A stretch of DNA of 64,000 nt, taken from assembly GCA_009746045.1 (NCBI GenBank), contig RPFO01000164.1, positions 2,681,606 through 2,745,605 on the forward strand, given 5' to 3'. The stretch comes from Mesostigma viride (taxonomy: Eukaryota; Streptophyta; Mesostigmatophyceae; Mesostigmatales; Mesostigmataceae). Below the pieces are notes generated by a model. The model did no database searches and was not told where the DNA came from. It saw nothing but the letters and a program-made list of their open reading frames with translations. Of this stretch, positions 52,254 to 64,000 are shown piece after piece; position 1 is the first letter of the stretch, and each line of letters starts with the position of its first letter. Made by a program: the position numbers and the translations under genes.

Positions 52254-55200
52254 CCCCCCTCTCTCTCAGCCCGCCAAGAGGACCAAAAGTACAACTCCTC
52301 GGTGCTCACCCTCGCCTGGATGCTTTCCCCGACCAAGGAATTGCGCACGAACACTATCCCCAGCGTGACCCACCGTGAGCGAGACGGGTGACCGGTTGCT
52401 CAGCTCCAGAACGAGCCGCCGCAGCTCGCCGTGACGTGCGCTGGGGGGCAGCTCATGCAGGGTGGCCTCCAGCCGCGGCATGGCCTGTGGATGCACGCCA
52501 TGAAAGGCAAAGAAGGCACCAACGAGGCAGCAATGAGAAACCAACCAATCAGCTCACCAATCTACAAAAAAACAATTAGTGCATACAGTCATGCATTCGG
52601 TGCCTGGCATGTACAAGGCAGGACCTTGTAAAAGAAAGGGGGCAGGACGCCAACCACCCGCAACCACAGTGAAGGCGCACCACAGCGGCCAGTGTACTCA
52701 ACTCCAGCACTTGGAATGCCAGCCGTTGCAGCGGCCAGTGTACTCACCTCCAGCACTTGGAATGCCAGCCGTTGGTGCGGTGGCCGGTCGGCGTCGGACG
52801 ACTTGCCCGAGCGACTCCTGCGGGTGATGAGGCGGGCGTAAGTTGCCCATAGAGGAGAAATCAAGGGGAGCAACGCATAAAGAAAACAGATGACCGCAGG
52901 ATACGGGAGTCCAAGCAAAAAGCCGGGGGGAGAGAGAGAGCGCCAGGCATGGTGTGCTTGAATCATACCAGGCTGGCAGACACGCAAATGGGCGCAACCA
53001 CCTTCACGTGCACGTCAGCTGGGCCATCACACGGACGTGATAAAACAAGCAGTTCTCACGTTAGATGCGCGCTGGTTGGTGGGGAAAGCGCAACCGAAGG
53101 AAGCTCAAAAGGAAGGCCAGCTCTTGGGCATCCCCCCATAGTTTCAAGGGAATAACATAATATTACACCAACTGTTTTTCTATACAGCCTCGGCCCCGAA
53201 CACCGCCAATGCAAACACCCAGAACCAGCACATAACAAAATGACGACAGCTTCCCATCAAGCGCCTGGTACACTCACAACTTGGTGGTTTTCTTGGACTT
53301 CAGCTGGAAGGTGCACTGCCCCTCCGCAGAGCCAGCCAGCAGCCAGCGTACGCCCATGATGCGCAGCCGACCTGCACGGCCTGGCCGCACCTTCAGCCGC
53401 ACCTGCTCAACGGGGGGATGGGGTGGGTGGAGAGAAGAGAAAAAGGTGGGTGGAGATTAGGAAGGAAGGAAGAGGGGCAGCAACGAAGACAAGGGAGAAG
53501 CGGCTATTAGAGGGGGGCGGAACTACTCAATTGTGCTTTTTAAGCGCATCACCCCCATGCCTCAAGACACCTTAGTAACGGGCTGTGGTTGTTGAGGCAC
53601 TGGTAACGTCAGACGTTGTGACGGATGGTAGGGCAGCATGCAGAGCACCAGAAGAGGGTACTGCCACTGAAATCGGTTGGAGTGATCGCCACGGTACGTG
53701 ATCGCTACGGTAGGCACTTGGACGATGCTGCGCCGGTGAGCGGGGACTTTACCACGAGTACAACTACAAGATGGAAGCATCATCCTGAAACCGTTGCACC
53801 CAAGGAGGGATTGCCACCCACAACAAGGAAGCAAAGCAGCAGCGTTGATTGCCCAAGCCTCCGTAATTACATGCCTTCTCAAACTCCCTACCCCATTCAT
53901 GCGTCTCCCAAACACAAACCCACCACAGGGCATCGACACAACCATCCTCCAGTCAAACAGGCCATTAACTTGCCTTGCAAATATTACGCCTTACTACTAA
54001 CCGTCCCTCCGCTCATTCTGGCCCACCTGCTTTCAATGTCATTCCTATGGCCCCCTATCCCCACATAAAAGGCCACCACCCACAACCCCGTCCCATCCCC
54101 CTCCCCACTACCCTCCCCATTTGCACCCACCGTCATCTTCTCCTCCCCCTTCATTGTGAATGTGGCCTCCTCCGCGACATAGTCCGGTCGCAGCTGGTCA
54201 CCGCCACCATCCTTGGCTGCGCCCGGTGCCCCCGCAGGGAACGTGAGCCCATCGGCCGGGGGAGTGTCCAACAGGGACCCGCTGGGGGCCAGCCCTGCGA
54301 GCCCGTCGGGGGTGGCGGCCGCGCCCTGGTGGCGGAAGACTGCCCCCACGGCCGCCATCTGTCCATTGGGCGTGTTGGCGGTGGCGGGTGACCCGGTCTT
54401 CCCCGTGGCGGTCCCGCTGGTCGCGCTGTTGGCGGTGAAGGTGCAGACGAGGCGCATGGCCATCACGTCGATGGGCCGCTTGAGCGGGTTGGCCAGGTGG
54501 ACATCCACGCCAATCTCCTCTGGTGTGTGTGAGGTTGCAGTGAATGGGGCGGGGGGGGGAGGAAGGTGGGGCATTGACGTGAGGTCAGGTGGTGGGGTGG
54601 GGTGGCGGTGGGGGGCAGGGGGGGTGACGACATGGACTGGAGGGGGGCAGATGATGCTGTGAGGCGAGAGGGACATGGGCACCAGGGTGCCGCGGGTGAA
54701 ACAAATTGAAACTTGCTCTGTTTGACGATGGCGGCATGCCAGACAGGGGAGGGGGGACTTGAGGTTTAGGGATCCGGCGATCAAGCGCAGGACGTGCCGG
54801 CCGGAGGCCGTGCGCCCACATCACACCATGCAAAAGCATGACTTCGAGATCACCATTCAATTGCACCCGCAACTCGAGTTGCCAAACATCACGCTCCCAT
54901 GAATGCATCTGGCGCAAGGTGGGGCATGCGCTGGGTGGCTTGGGCAATCGACATCACACCAACGCCACCACTAATGCCCACACATGCTGCTGCTAACACT
55001 GCCATCCTCTCTCCCCCCCCCCCCCCCCCAAAGCCTCAGGGGCAGAAGTGCATTGCTGATTGCGACACAAGACTTGCATAGGAGGGCGATGCACCCGCAT
55101 ACATAAAAAAGCATTTCTAGATTTTAATGCACGGGTTCGAGGCTCTCTGATAGAAATGCTCTGATGGGGATGCTCTCTGATGGGACTATCGACCAGAGCA

Positions 55201-56414
55201 ACGTACCGCCCGCGACACAGACGTTGGTCTGCGTGACGGGATCCAGCAGTGCCGCGGCTGCGGCAGCCCTCCCCTCCTGCGTGCTGCGCTCGAGCCAGTT
55301 GAGGCCCGAGGGCTCCGCCAGCTCCACGCCCACCAGTGGCTCCTCCAACGCCGCCCAGGCCGCCGCGGGGACGTTGTGCTGGCGACGACGCGGCAGAGAT
55401 GCGCATAAATGGGCAACAGTTTGCATGGGGGTTGGCAGGTCAGGTGTTGGCAAGGGGTGCGAATGGGAGCAGTGGGCAGCCAGGCAGCGGGCACGACAGC
55501 TTGGGGGCGCTGCCCCTTGCTCTTGGGGATGATTGTCAATGCCAACGGGGACGCCAAGACAGGCCAAGACACGTGAACAGTCATGCTGGGGGGGCATTTC
55601 ATGGGACTAGAGGTGAAGCCGCCAAGCCCTGGGATGTTGGGGGGCAAGCCAAGCACGCGCAGAGGAAAGCCCCAGCTGTCTGCATCAACCCATATGACCG
55701 CATCAAACTGAAGCGATGGAAGCGAGAACTAGGATAATGGGTGGCATGCTGGCAGACGCGTCGGGCACGTGTGAGGATGGGGCGTACATGAGCAGGACAG
55801 GGGGGTTGATACTAGGGACACCCGGCTGCGGGCCACGCACCGCTGCTTCCGTGCCGTAGCAGATGTGGTTGTCGAAATGGACGTAGATGCGGTCCACCGC
55901 TATGTCTGGCAGCCGCAACATGAACGGGTCCACCTCGCACCCATTGGCGATGGCTTGCTGCGCGGGGGAGGGGGGGAAACAAGAGGTGGCAATGATCAAC
56001 GAGGGGTGGCAATGATCAACAAGGGGTGGCAATGATCAGCAAGGGCTGTGAACGCCCAGGTGAATGGAGGCATGTGACGCGGATGCAGGTGAGCCAGGGT
56101 GGATACTCCACATCACGCAAAGAATCAGGCTATGATCATAACAAGTAATCATAATAAATATATCTACCATGATAATCAGTATATAATGACAAAAACTTCC
56201 CTGGCGTTATGAGGGCCTACGCTATCGTGAGGAGGCCGATATCAAGAACCGCCCACACAAGATACAGCCACTTCACGGTCCCTCAACCAATGCACAACTA
56301 AGACAACTCCCTCATGTAGCAATTCCAGGGCGTTACCTGGTGCACTTGCAATAAGCCCCCCTCTCCATCTAAATTTGAGCACCCAATACTTGATACACAA
56401 ACGCGCGCACATAC

Positions 56415-56459
<45 letters not shown>

Positions 56460-59400
56460 GCAGCCCCCCACCCCCCACCCCCCACCCCCACATGGGAAAA
56501 AAAGACCATGTAGCTATTCCTTGCCCCTCACGTGGTGCACATGCGATAAGCCTACCCTCAACTCTTGACATCATCTGCGCGCCGCTGACCTGGTGCACGT
56601 AGAGGAACTCGCGCAGCGTGGTCGCCTGCACGCTCTCTGGCTGGTGAGGGCAGTGGAGCATGCGCTGGAAGTAGCGCACGGCGGACTTGAAGTCGCCCAG
56701 GTGCGCCGCTTGCCTGCGCGCCCACATGCATGCATGACAAGGGCAACATGTTAGTAAGGATTCCAACGGTTGGCAGTTGGCGCGGCCGTGGCAAACTTCC
56801 ATGGATATGCCACTATCAAGTCTTGGTTTTATTAATACTGCCCATTCTTTAACCCGTACGTTTGTTAATATGCTCAAGTCTTTTCGGTTTAATGGACTTA
56901 CGTGGCTATTCAACTAAAAGGATCAAGCCTAAGCTGGTCAGAGGCAGGGAAAGGGGAACACAGAAAGCCTACCGCCGAGGGTAGAGGGAACACAGCAAGC
57001 CTACCGCCGAGTGTAGAGGGTAGGGAGACTTTTGGGAACTGTGTCGCAGCCAAAGAATCTCAAGTGACAAGGGCGTGCAGATCCGATGCCCCGAACACAC
57101 GGCCATGGTGTAATCACGATGCCAGCATCGAGCACCCCCCCCCACACCGATTATGGAGTAAGCCGCCACCATGCCATACTTAAGCATGTGCTTGCCTGCC
57201 TCCCCACCTCTTACGCAGGCACGGCCATCTAAGATCCAAGTGTGCCAGAAGGACAGCACCCACGCACACGACCAGCGACATTGGCTGATGTGTCGATGCG
57301 AACCACGCAATGGTGTGACTGTATTCAGCCCCCAGCAAGCCTGAGGGCGGGATCGCACACTCACATGCCAAGCAGTTCCCGACAAGCCAATGACCACACA
57401 ACGAGTTTCTGGACTTTCTAGGATAAGCCAGAGCTAGCCAACTTGCCCCGTTCAGTGCTTGTTTACGATGAAGGTTTGGGGTAGGCATACCAGCGGCATG
57501 ACAAGTTGCACCAGCAGCCAGCGATCCCTCTTCGTTGCTCCGGCACGCACCTGCCGAGTGTGTTGCTCATGTTCTAGCACACACCTGCCGAGCGTGTTGC
57601 TGATATGGTCGTCGACAAACGACCATCCCTTGCGCCAGTAGACGGCCTCCACGTATGAATACGCTCGCACTGCGTGCCGCCGCTGGAGGTGTAGTGCCAG
57701 GAGGCGCAAGGAGGAAGGAGGCGCGCAGGCGAGGCATGCATGACGTAGCGATCGATGAGCGGTACCGCAGAGCAAGCATGACATCAGCGTAGGGATGTGC
57801 GCACAAATCAGACTTGGGAAACTGCAGGGACAAGGCACCAAGGAACATGTGCCAGCAAACTGGTACAGTGCACTTGGGCACAAACGGCTACAAACTGCCT
57901 CGTGTGGCCAGCAAGCAGCCGGATGTCTCGGAAGCGGAGGGTGGGGGGGGGCTACCTGAGCCGATGCGCACACAGGGAAATGATGCCATGCAACTCAGTT
58001 CAAAGAACAATGCATCCATGCACCCAAGGTGGTCCTCGGTTTCTAACCATGGAAATCAAAAGAGCTTGGCAACCCCACCAGACAAGATTGGACTACACAA
58101 CCAGCATCGTGCCTCCTCTGCCTTCATGTGCACCAACCAAAAAATGATGTGAGTCAGAATCTGCGGCTCGAGTGTGGAATGGTGTGGCCTAGCGGTGGCA
58201 CCTGCATTTTTCCACGGCCACATAGACACTCAGAAAATAGCATGGTGACCCAAACCATACGCTCGATTGTCTCACCGCTCCACCTGGCAGGGCGAGAGCA
58301 GCACGGTGGAAAGTGGAGTTTGCCAAACTGTCGAGCGAGCTCACCTGGAAGCACTGGTTATATCGGTGGCCCGCCAGCACCAGGTTGAACGCGTACTTGC
58401 GCACCAGCGGCGGGTCCAGGGACAGGAAGCAGAAGCCGGCCTGTTCCAGCAGCAGGCCCACACGCAGGCTCGTCTCCTGCGGCGTGGGAGACGAGGCAGC
58501 ACGTGGGGGCGAGAGAAGAAGACGATTTTGGTTCCCCCCCCAAAGGGTCAACAAATACTCGTGAGTGTGCCATGGCACGTCCCACCGTTCAACATCAAGC
58601 CATCGGCAAGCCATCCTGCAGCAGCCGCAGCAGCTGCTGAACGCCACCACACCTGCACTTCTACGAGGACTCAAGATGTTCTGAGGCCCACAAGGGTTGC
58701 CTTGGGAAGCCGTAGGAAACGCGTTTGCAGAATGAACCTTAGGCAACATTATCGCGAGCCAACAGGGGTTGGCCCCCAAGGCCGTAGCACTGTGAAGCTA
58801 CAGGCAGCCTCTCCGTCCAAGTTTTCCCCCTCACCTCGTGCGACGCGCGGATGAGCCCCAGGGCGGCGTCCTTGTGCAGCGACCGCGCGCGCAGGACGGC
58901 CACCAGCGTGAGCATGGCACGCGTGGCGTAACGAACGTGGCTCGCGCCGCACCGCTGCGAGGGGGAAGAACAGGGCAGGGAGGGGACGGACGAAAAGACG
59001 AGCAAAACAGAAAGGGCGGTGGGGGGAGGCACAAAGGGGGGGAACCGCAGAACCAATCATGCATCAGCCAGCCATGCAAGGAATTGCGCGGAAAACGCAA
59101 GGGTGCACAAAGCGGAGGGCAAGCAGATAAACATACGGAATGCGGACAAAGGGCCGAAGGCTATGGGTAAGGGAGGGCAAATCATGGGAATGGAAGCTCG
59201 GCCCAGCTTACGTAGAGGGAAGCTGGCGAACAGACGGGGGATGCGACAGGGGGGCCAGGGAACCCGAGGGCATTGAAGGGCATGAAGGGAATCACGGGCA
59301 CGTAGTAGTCGGTGAAAGCCGTCTAAGCACGGACTCACCCTGCCCTGTGCACACATACTGCTAAGAATACTGCCGCACGCACCTGCTAGTCAGTGTACGG

Positions 59401-62400
59401 CGTGTAACTAGGGCATTACTATGTATGCGCCCTACCCTGTGCATGAAGTATACTGCCACACGCACCTGGTAGTAGGTGTAAGCCGTCTCCAGCGCGGCCT
59501 CACACTCGCGTTTAGTCGGGTCCAACATAAATAAGCACAGACCGGTCATCTCCTGCGGGTGGGGCACACAAGGACGACAGCATAACAACACGGGAGCGCG
59601 GCAGATCGACAGGCGAACGGCAGCAGCAGGGCGGCAGCAGAAGCAGCAGCAGTAGCAGCAGCAGAAGAAGAAGCAGCAGCAGTAGGGCAGCAGCAGCAGC
59701 AGCAGCAGGGCAGCAGCAGGGCAGCAGCAGGGCAGCAGCAGGGCAGCAGCAGGGCAGCAGCAGGGCAGCAGCAGGGCAGCAGCAGGGCAGCAGCAGGGCA
59801 GCAGCAGGGCAGCAGCAGGGCAGCAGCAGGGCAGCAGCAGGGCAGCAGCAGGGCAGCAGCAGGGCAGCAGCAGGGCAGCAGCAGGGCAGCAGCAGGGCAG
59901 CAGCAGGGCAGCAGCAGGGCAGCAGCAGGGCAGCAGCAGGGCAGCAGCAGGGCAGCAGCAGGGCAGCAGCAGGGCAGCAGCAGGGCAGCAGCAGGGCAGC
60001 AGCAGGGCAGCAGCAGGGCAGCAGCAGGGCAGCAGCAGGGCAGCAGCAGGGCAGCAGCAGGGCAGCGCAAATGAGCCATGGCGGTGAGAGTACGTGAGCA
60101 TGCAAGCCATGAAAAAAGACACATGGCCCTCATCCTTGAACGGTAGAGTCGTCACTACCACAGATAGAACGGTAGAGTTGTCACTACCACAGATAGAACA
60201 GGCTCCTCCCCTTGATGAGATGAGAAAGCCATGGCATGGAAGTTGAAGCCACAAACCAGCCATTCACCATGTGCAACCCTCATGCTGTATGCCATACTGC
60301 ATGCATGGACTGCTTACTGAAAAAAAATAAAGACAGGCCTTAACCGATTCAGGTCTTTGATGGCATCCGCCCCCTCCCTCACCTGCGTGCCCGCGTAGTG
60401 CCGCCACGCGCGGTCGGTCTTGTAATCACCCGCCACCAGCCGGTACGTGGACAGCGCCAGCTCATAGTCGCGGATCATGAACGCCATGTCAGCGAGCACC
60501 CGCAGCTGCGACTCCATCGACGTGAATTGGTAACTGCCGCGGGGCAGCACGCCACATTGTGCAAGAGCAAGGCGAGAAGTAACCAGTGTCAACGGCAAAA
60601 GTGGCACAAACGGAAAAGCAACCCCGGGACGCCTCGCCCTTTGGTTCAAAAGCAGAACAGGGCACACCAGCATGCGCCAGCGAAACTGCGGGCGTGCATA
60701 AGATGCTTGCAGGTACCACAACAGCACACGAGTTTGTGCGTGTGAGAAATCTGTGCGCGCGAGAAGCCATGTGCGTGCGGCACTGCGTCAGTATGCCCAG
60801 CAGGTAGGCAAGTACAAGTACGTCAGAGCCTGAATAAAGGGAATAAAGGGAAGATTGCCCTAAGGGGAACGAGTATTACTTCCAATGCCCAGCATGCACA
60901 CATGTTGGCACAGGCCACCTCATGGGCGACGACAAGACAGCACCATTAAATGCTGGCATTCCCACATGCTGCGATGCCCCACCTATGCTACCCAAAGACG
61001 CTGCAGTGATGTAGTACAAACGCGGCCTTCTGAGCAAGACATGTATTCAGTGAAGCCATGGCAATCACGACAGGCATCCAACAAAACAAATGCCACCACG
61101 GCTGCACCTTCTGGGATGCCGTCCCAGCCGGGTGCAACTGGCAACATCACAACAAATGTCCATGAGGAATCCTACGCCTTCCCCCCCTACAACGTGGCCA
61201 CCCCGCGTCCAGCAACATGTGTGCAGTGCGCGCATGAGGGCGGGCAACGTACATCAGCCCCTCCTTCCCTCCGTGCACGCTCGTGTCTCCCTCCTTCTTC
61301 TCCTTCTTATACCACAAGCTCTTCAGCTGGTTCTTCAGCCCCTTGCGCGTGGATGCGATCTGGGTCGAGAGGACAAGCAAAGGCAGGGAAGGGGAGAAAG
61401 TGGGGATGGAGGGGGAGAGAATGGGGAGGGGAGGGAAGAGAATAGTTTTGTGAAGGGGAGAGAATCGGTACTAGGTAAGGGGAGGATGACGTGACAAGGG
61501 TCCATGAGCTACCTCATGCAAGTCATGACTTTGGCAGCTACTGCAAGCATGAAAGATGCCACCATAATGGTTCTTCTGATTACGATGGGGACCGGTTTTG
61601 GGGCCAAGGGGTGCTTGGTGCTGTGCTTGGTGCTGGCAAACTCACCATTCAACAAGTGAACTACTCGGTCCTTGAAGCCCATAGGAACGGCTTACCGTTG
61701 CTACACAGAGGCTTGTGCCATCACAACGTTTGGAACAAATGGTCTGCTCCGAGAATGCCAAGAGGGTTAATGCAAGCAGGGTTGCTGTCAAGTAGCTTGT
61801 ACTCCCCATGCTGCACATGTGCAATAAGATACATGCCCACATCAGCACCCTCGGGTTACCCTATTTTTTACGCGAGCTATGATAAGCCAGATTCGAGCAC
61901 AACGAATGAGTCAAACAATATCAACCTCAGCACAAAGCACTGCTCACACCAAGACTTCAAAACTCCGCTGCACCTGGCAGATTTTTCGAACTGTGTTTCG
62001 AACTGAATTCGTGACCCACACTCCATGAATGGAGGCAGGAATAAAAATCTGCCGCCGATGCAGCTGCGGGTGCAACACCTGCTCACCTGTGCGTTGATGA
62101 GGCGGATCTTCTGCTCCATGTGTGGCACGATCAGCTTGATCGTCAGCTCCGCCATGAACTTGGACACCTGGCGCCACGCCGTTGGCACGAAGGGCAACAG
62201 GGTAGGTACAGAAGACTTTTGTTGTTAGTATGCCATTTGGACAGCACAAGCCGAACCGATACTGATTGATTTGGAGGCCAGGCCAGGCCCATGACAGTCA
62301 ATGCTGGCCACAAATTTCACCACATCCTCGGCAAAAAAAAAAAATCAGCTAGTGGGCATCCCTAGTGAGCAAATGCAGCCCATGGAGCTGTTCAGGGACA

Positions 62401-64000
62401 ACTGACGCGGCGGCTGGTCCATGCATCCACCTCACACATGACACCCTCACAGCCAAGTGGGCACCATCTGCGATGAAATACACCAACTATGAGTGGGCAT
62501 ATCCCAACTCCACCAGGAAATCTCATGTCCCCGCACCAGTCTCATCCCCCTCAGCCCCCGTCGGCTCACCCCGGACAAATCATCGTCGGACAGGTAGGCC
62601 CCGCACTGCGTGGTGCTGGCGTTGGCCCCCGACATGTCGGCCACCAGCGCCGATAGCTGCGAGCCGGGCGACGCGGCCGCCACCTGCGCCAACTAAGGGG
62701 ACGAGGGGGGCACCAATGATGGGGGGGCGGGGGAACCGAGGAGTGGTAGATAACACCCAGGGGGCATCGGGGTAATGTATTGGTGGATGTGCCCCACCAC
62801 GCACCACAGGTGCAGGCAGGACGCACGGTCAACCAACGGAATAATAGGGTAAGGTAGTCAGTACTGTGGCCCCGGCAACCCACAAAAAGGCAGGGAAAAG
62901 CATTCAAGTATAGCTGCTGGAAGCAGAGGGGTACATGCTTACTCAAGTACAGCTGCTGGAAGCAGAGGGGTACATGCTTACTCAAGTACAGCTGCTGGAA
63001 GCAGTGGGGTACATGCTTACACATATGCGGGAACACAGTGGTTGGTGCTTGTCTCAAGACCACCGATCGGGCACCGGCCAGGAGACACCCTCCAAATAAT
63101 ACATGTGCCACCGATGAGAACACTACAATCATGGGAAAATGTGGGCACTTAGTAAAGCTACCGGCACCAACTCAACCAGGCATGGTCACCGCGTTAACCT
63201 ATCAATAATCGCTAAACAAACTTGGCCACCAAGACGACATACTGGCATGACATCGAGAAATGGCTGCTTTTAAAAACGGCATGACTCATTAAATGAAAAA
63301 CATCTCCACGCGGACCGACTCACATGACACATGAACCGATGGTTGCCTCCACGGGGACCTACCGCTGCGGATGCAGAGAAGCGGTCGGGCGACACCACGG
63401 GCGGCGAGCGCTGGATGACCTTGGGCCGGTGCGGCGACCAGATGTCCTCGCGTGGCGCGGGCTGGACGTTTGAGTTGAGCGGCAGCAGCGTGCAGTTGTT
63501 CACACCGAAGGACGCCTGCATCTCGCGCAGGATCTCGTCGGCCCTGGTGGCGCGAGGGAGCGACAGGTGGCACGGTGGGGGAGATATCGGTGCGGGCAGG
63601 GGCGGGGAAGGGGTCAAAGAAACAGGTGTAGCAAGAGGCAAGGGTGGGGCGACAAGGAAGGCAAGACCAGGCAAGCAAACGAGAGTACGAGGGGAGGAGC
63701 ATCCAAACAACGCCCGCTAGGACAGGACGCAAAGGCAGAAATAGCCTAGAGGCAGCAAGATAAGGTGCACCCGCGTCCTGTCCGGACAACTGGAGACATG
63801 GGAACACGTTGGGAGATGATGAAACAAGCAACCTAGGGGGACGGCGAGTGTCGGGTTCCCACCTGTCCTTGGAGACGCCCCCGTTGGCGTCGTGCACGAG
63901 CACAAAGTGCTTGAGCAGGTTTGGGTCCATGATACCGTCGGCCAGCAAGCGCGGCAGGTTGTAGCCCGCGTACATCTGCACAAACTGGTTCACAGGGTCA
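43727..64000 (-). CDS. TRAPPC8: TRAPPC8 / TRS85, TRAPP III subunit (26 exons, N-terminus beyond window)
   Basis: TRAPPC8 joins the TRAPP III complex that activates Rab1/Ypt1 at the Golgi and in autophagy. Exons, right to left: 64000-63863, 63543-63363, 62692-62570, 62167-62087, 61359-61253, 60533-60383, 59552-59466, 58954-58835, 58476-58345, 57682-57585, 56713-56590, 55957-55841, 55378-55207, 54519-54131, 53402-53278, 52817-52748, 52484-52374, 51556-51428, 50725-50647, 50043-49940, 48692-48634, 48041-47862, 47162-47102, 46337-46137, 45437-45010, 44618-43727 (TGA). All borders are GT-AG and every phase matches, giving 1485 residues without a break. Family signatures are LLKHFVLVHDANGG, FGVNNCTLLPLNS, LADMAFMIRDYELALSTYR, VRKYAFNLVLAGHRY, KGWSFVDDHISNTLGR, LREFLYVHQ, NVCVAGEEIGVDVHLANPLK, TELDVLLLWD and GPGVYDLSNYRVSW. 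It is longer than the human protein because of low-complexity inserts in exons ending at 54131 and 45010. Exons 61253 and earlier use GTACGT or GTGAGT donors. Confidence 0.93.
45527..45905 (-). repeat. 14-bp minisatellite (ACAAGAGGGGAATA) in a TRAPPC8 intron
   Basis: About 27 copies of a 14-bp unit alternating between GACAAGAGGGGAAT and GGCAAGAGGGGAAT types, in the intron 45438-46136. In the sense of the gene it reads as C/T-rich (TATTCCCCTCTTGT). Proline-rich minus-strand open frames here are artefacts. Confidence 0.9.
46007..46029. repeat. Poly-C run of about 22 bases in a TRAPPC8 intron
   Basis: A nearly uninterrupted C run on the plus strand (G run in the transcript), in the same intron as the 14-bp minisatellite. 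Confidence 0.9.
47742..47855 (-). repeat. 34-bp tandem repeat in a TRAPPC8 intron
   Basis: Three copies of a 34-bp unit with CCAAAAGGGCAAGCAGATAC and GCACACAAACCCTA. It ends 6 bp before the donor of exon 47862-48041, so the third copy nearly touches the splice site. Confidence 0.85.
48057..48372 (-). repeat. (GGAGGGGGA)n array forming a giant polypyrimidine tract
   Basis: About 316 bp of GGAGGGGGA/GGAGGGG units on the plus strand. In the TRAPPC8 transcript this is pure CCTCCCCCT-type pyrimidine, ending 15 nt before the 3' splice site of exon 48041-47862. Confidence 0.92.
51402..51423 (-). repeat. G21 run abutting a 5' splice site
   Basis: Plus-strand C run of about 21 bases. In transcript sense the donor of exon 51556-51428 reads GAG|GTAAG and continues directly into the G run. 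Confidence 0.9.
51844..52252 (-). repeat. (CCCT)n array ending in a C28 run, TRAPPC8 intron
   Basis: About 380 bp of CCCT with CCT slips, then a run of about 28 C (52225-52251). In the transcript it is (AGGG)n, a potential quadruplex-forming tract, in the intron 51557-52373. Confidence 0.92.
52685..52776 (-). repeat. 46-bp tandem duplication spanning an exon-intron border
   Basis: Two 46-bp copies (52685-52730 and 52731-52776) that differ at about two bases. The copy next to the exon contains the working donor GAG|GTGAGT of exon 52817-52748. In the other copy the donor reads GTTGAGT, so its GT is lost. Confidence 0.88.
55011..55030. repeat. Poly-C run in a TRAPPC8 intron
   Basis: C run of about 17-18 bases, preceded by CTCTC, in the intron 54520-55206. 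Confidence 0.85.
56414..56458. repeat. (CA)n microsatellite in a TRAPPC8 intron
   Basis: About 21 CA dinucleotides, followed by short CCCCCCA units, in the intron 55958-56589. Confidence 0.92.
57548..57605 (-). repeat. 34-bp duplication creating tandem donor sites
   Basis: CACCTGCCGAG..GTGTTGCT occurs at 57548 and 57582. In sense, both copies give CTCGGCAG|GTG, so exon 57682-57585 has a second complete donor 34 nt downstream. Only the first keeps the frame into the next exon. Confidence 0.8.
59690..60066 (-). repeat. 11-bp minisatellite (GGGCAGCAGCA)n in a TRAPPC8 intron
   Basis: About 33 near-perfect copies of an 11-bp unit, preceded by less regular CAG/AAG triplets (59621-59690). The intron is 59553-60382. 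Because 11 is not a multiple of 3, all frames read the same 11-residue Leu/Pro/Cys/Ala repeat, which explains the long spurious open frames. Confidence 0.95.
62896..63022 (-). repeat. 43-bp tandem repeat in a TRAPPC8 intron
   Basis: Three copies of a unit with TCAAGTACAGCTGCTGGAAG and CAGAGGGGTACATGCTTAC, in the intron 62693-63362. Confidence 0.88.

Noticed and set aside
51722..52378. Plus-strand 218-residue Pro-Ser-Leu open frame
   Set aside because: (CCCT)n read-through opposite a TRAPPC8 intron.
59361..60263. 300-residue Leu-Pro-Cys-Ala repeat protein
   Set aside because: An 11-bp unit reads identically in every frame. The array lies in a TRAPPC8 intron; only 59552-59466 is coding.

Overview
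The window is nuclear DNA from a eukaryote with many short introns and a heavy load of retrotransposons and simple repeats. A green alga is the most likely source. The grounds are GC-rich exons, GT-AG introns of roughly 70-1000 nt, a TGTAA motif 28 nt after the stop of the first gene (the usual chlorophyte poly(A) signal), and a copia-type LTR element beside L1-like LINE debris with TTAATTAA tails. This is an inference and no species is claimed. No bacterial genes, rRNA, tRNA or CRISPR array were found.

Layout. (1) 1-12.2 kb: a large plus-strand gene of unknown function. One intron holds a 4.5 kb (TCCTTG)n array, and two introns hold tandem arrays of a 45-46 bp satellite centred on the 14-bp palindrome CCAACGGCCGTTGG. 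Its frame is broken only inside runs of G. (2) 12.2-31.6 kb: a mobile-element graveyard. It holds one very young gag-only LTR retrotransposon (13.4-16.2 kb, exact 5-bp target duplication, nearly identical LTRs), a decayed LINE reverse transcriptase, copies of an L1-type ORF1 protein gene, segmental duplications, and two small divergent cellular-looking genes around 24-26 kb. The right-hand one is a RING/TRAF-like gene interrupted twice by the same UGA-plus-1 arrangement. A 1.2 kb G/T-rich tract lies at 27.8-29.0 kb. (3) 31.7-36.05 kb, minus strand: a two-exon gene for a protein of about 1156 residues with TPR-like segments, a right-handed beta-helix and a C-terminal MYND zinc finger. (4) 38-43.4 kb: more ORF1-only LINE-like elements, one with an intact 449-residue ORF1 protein, in head-to-tail tandem with a decayed copy. 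(5) 43.7-64.0 kb, minus strand: 26 exons of TRAPPC8/TRS85, a TRAPP III subunit, running off the right edge. All large repeat arrays of this part lie inside its introns.

The genes do not form a pathway. TRAPPC8 is a housekeeping trafficking gene, the MYND/beta-helix gene is probably a protein-interaction adaptor, and the left-hand gene is unidentified. The main interest is how satellites, microsatellites and ORF1-only or gag-only elements are carried by introns and intergenic DNA while reading frames and splice phases are kept.
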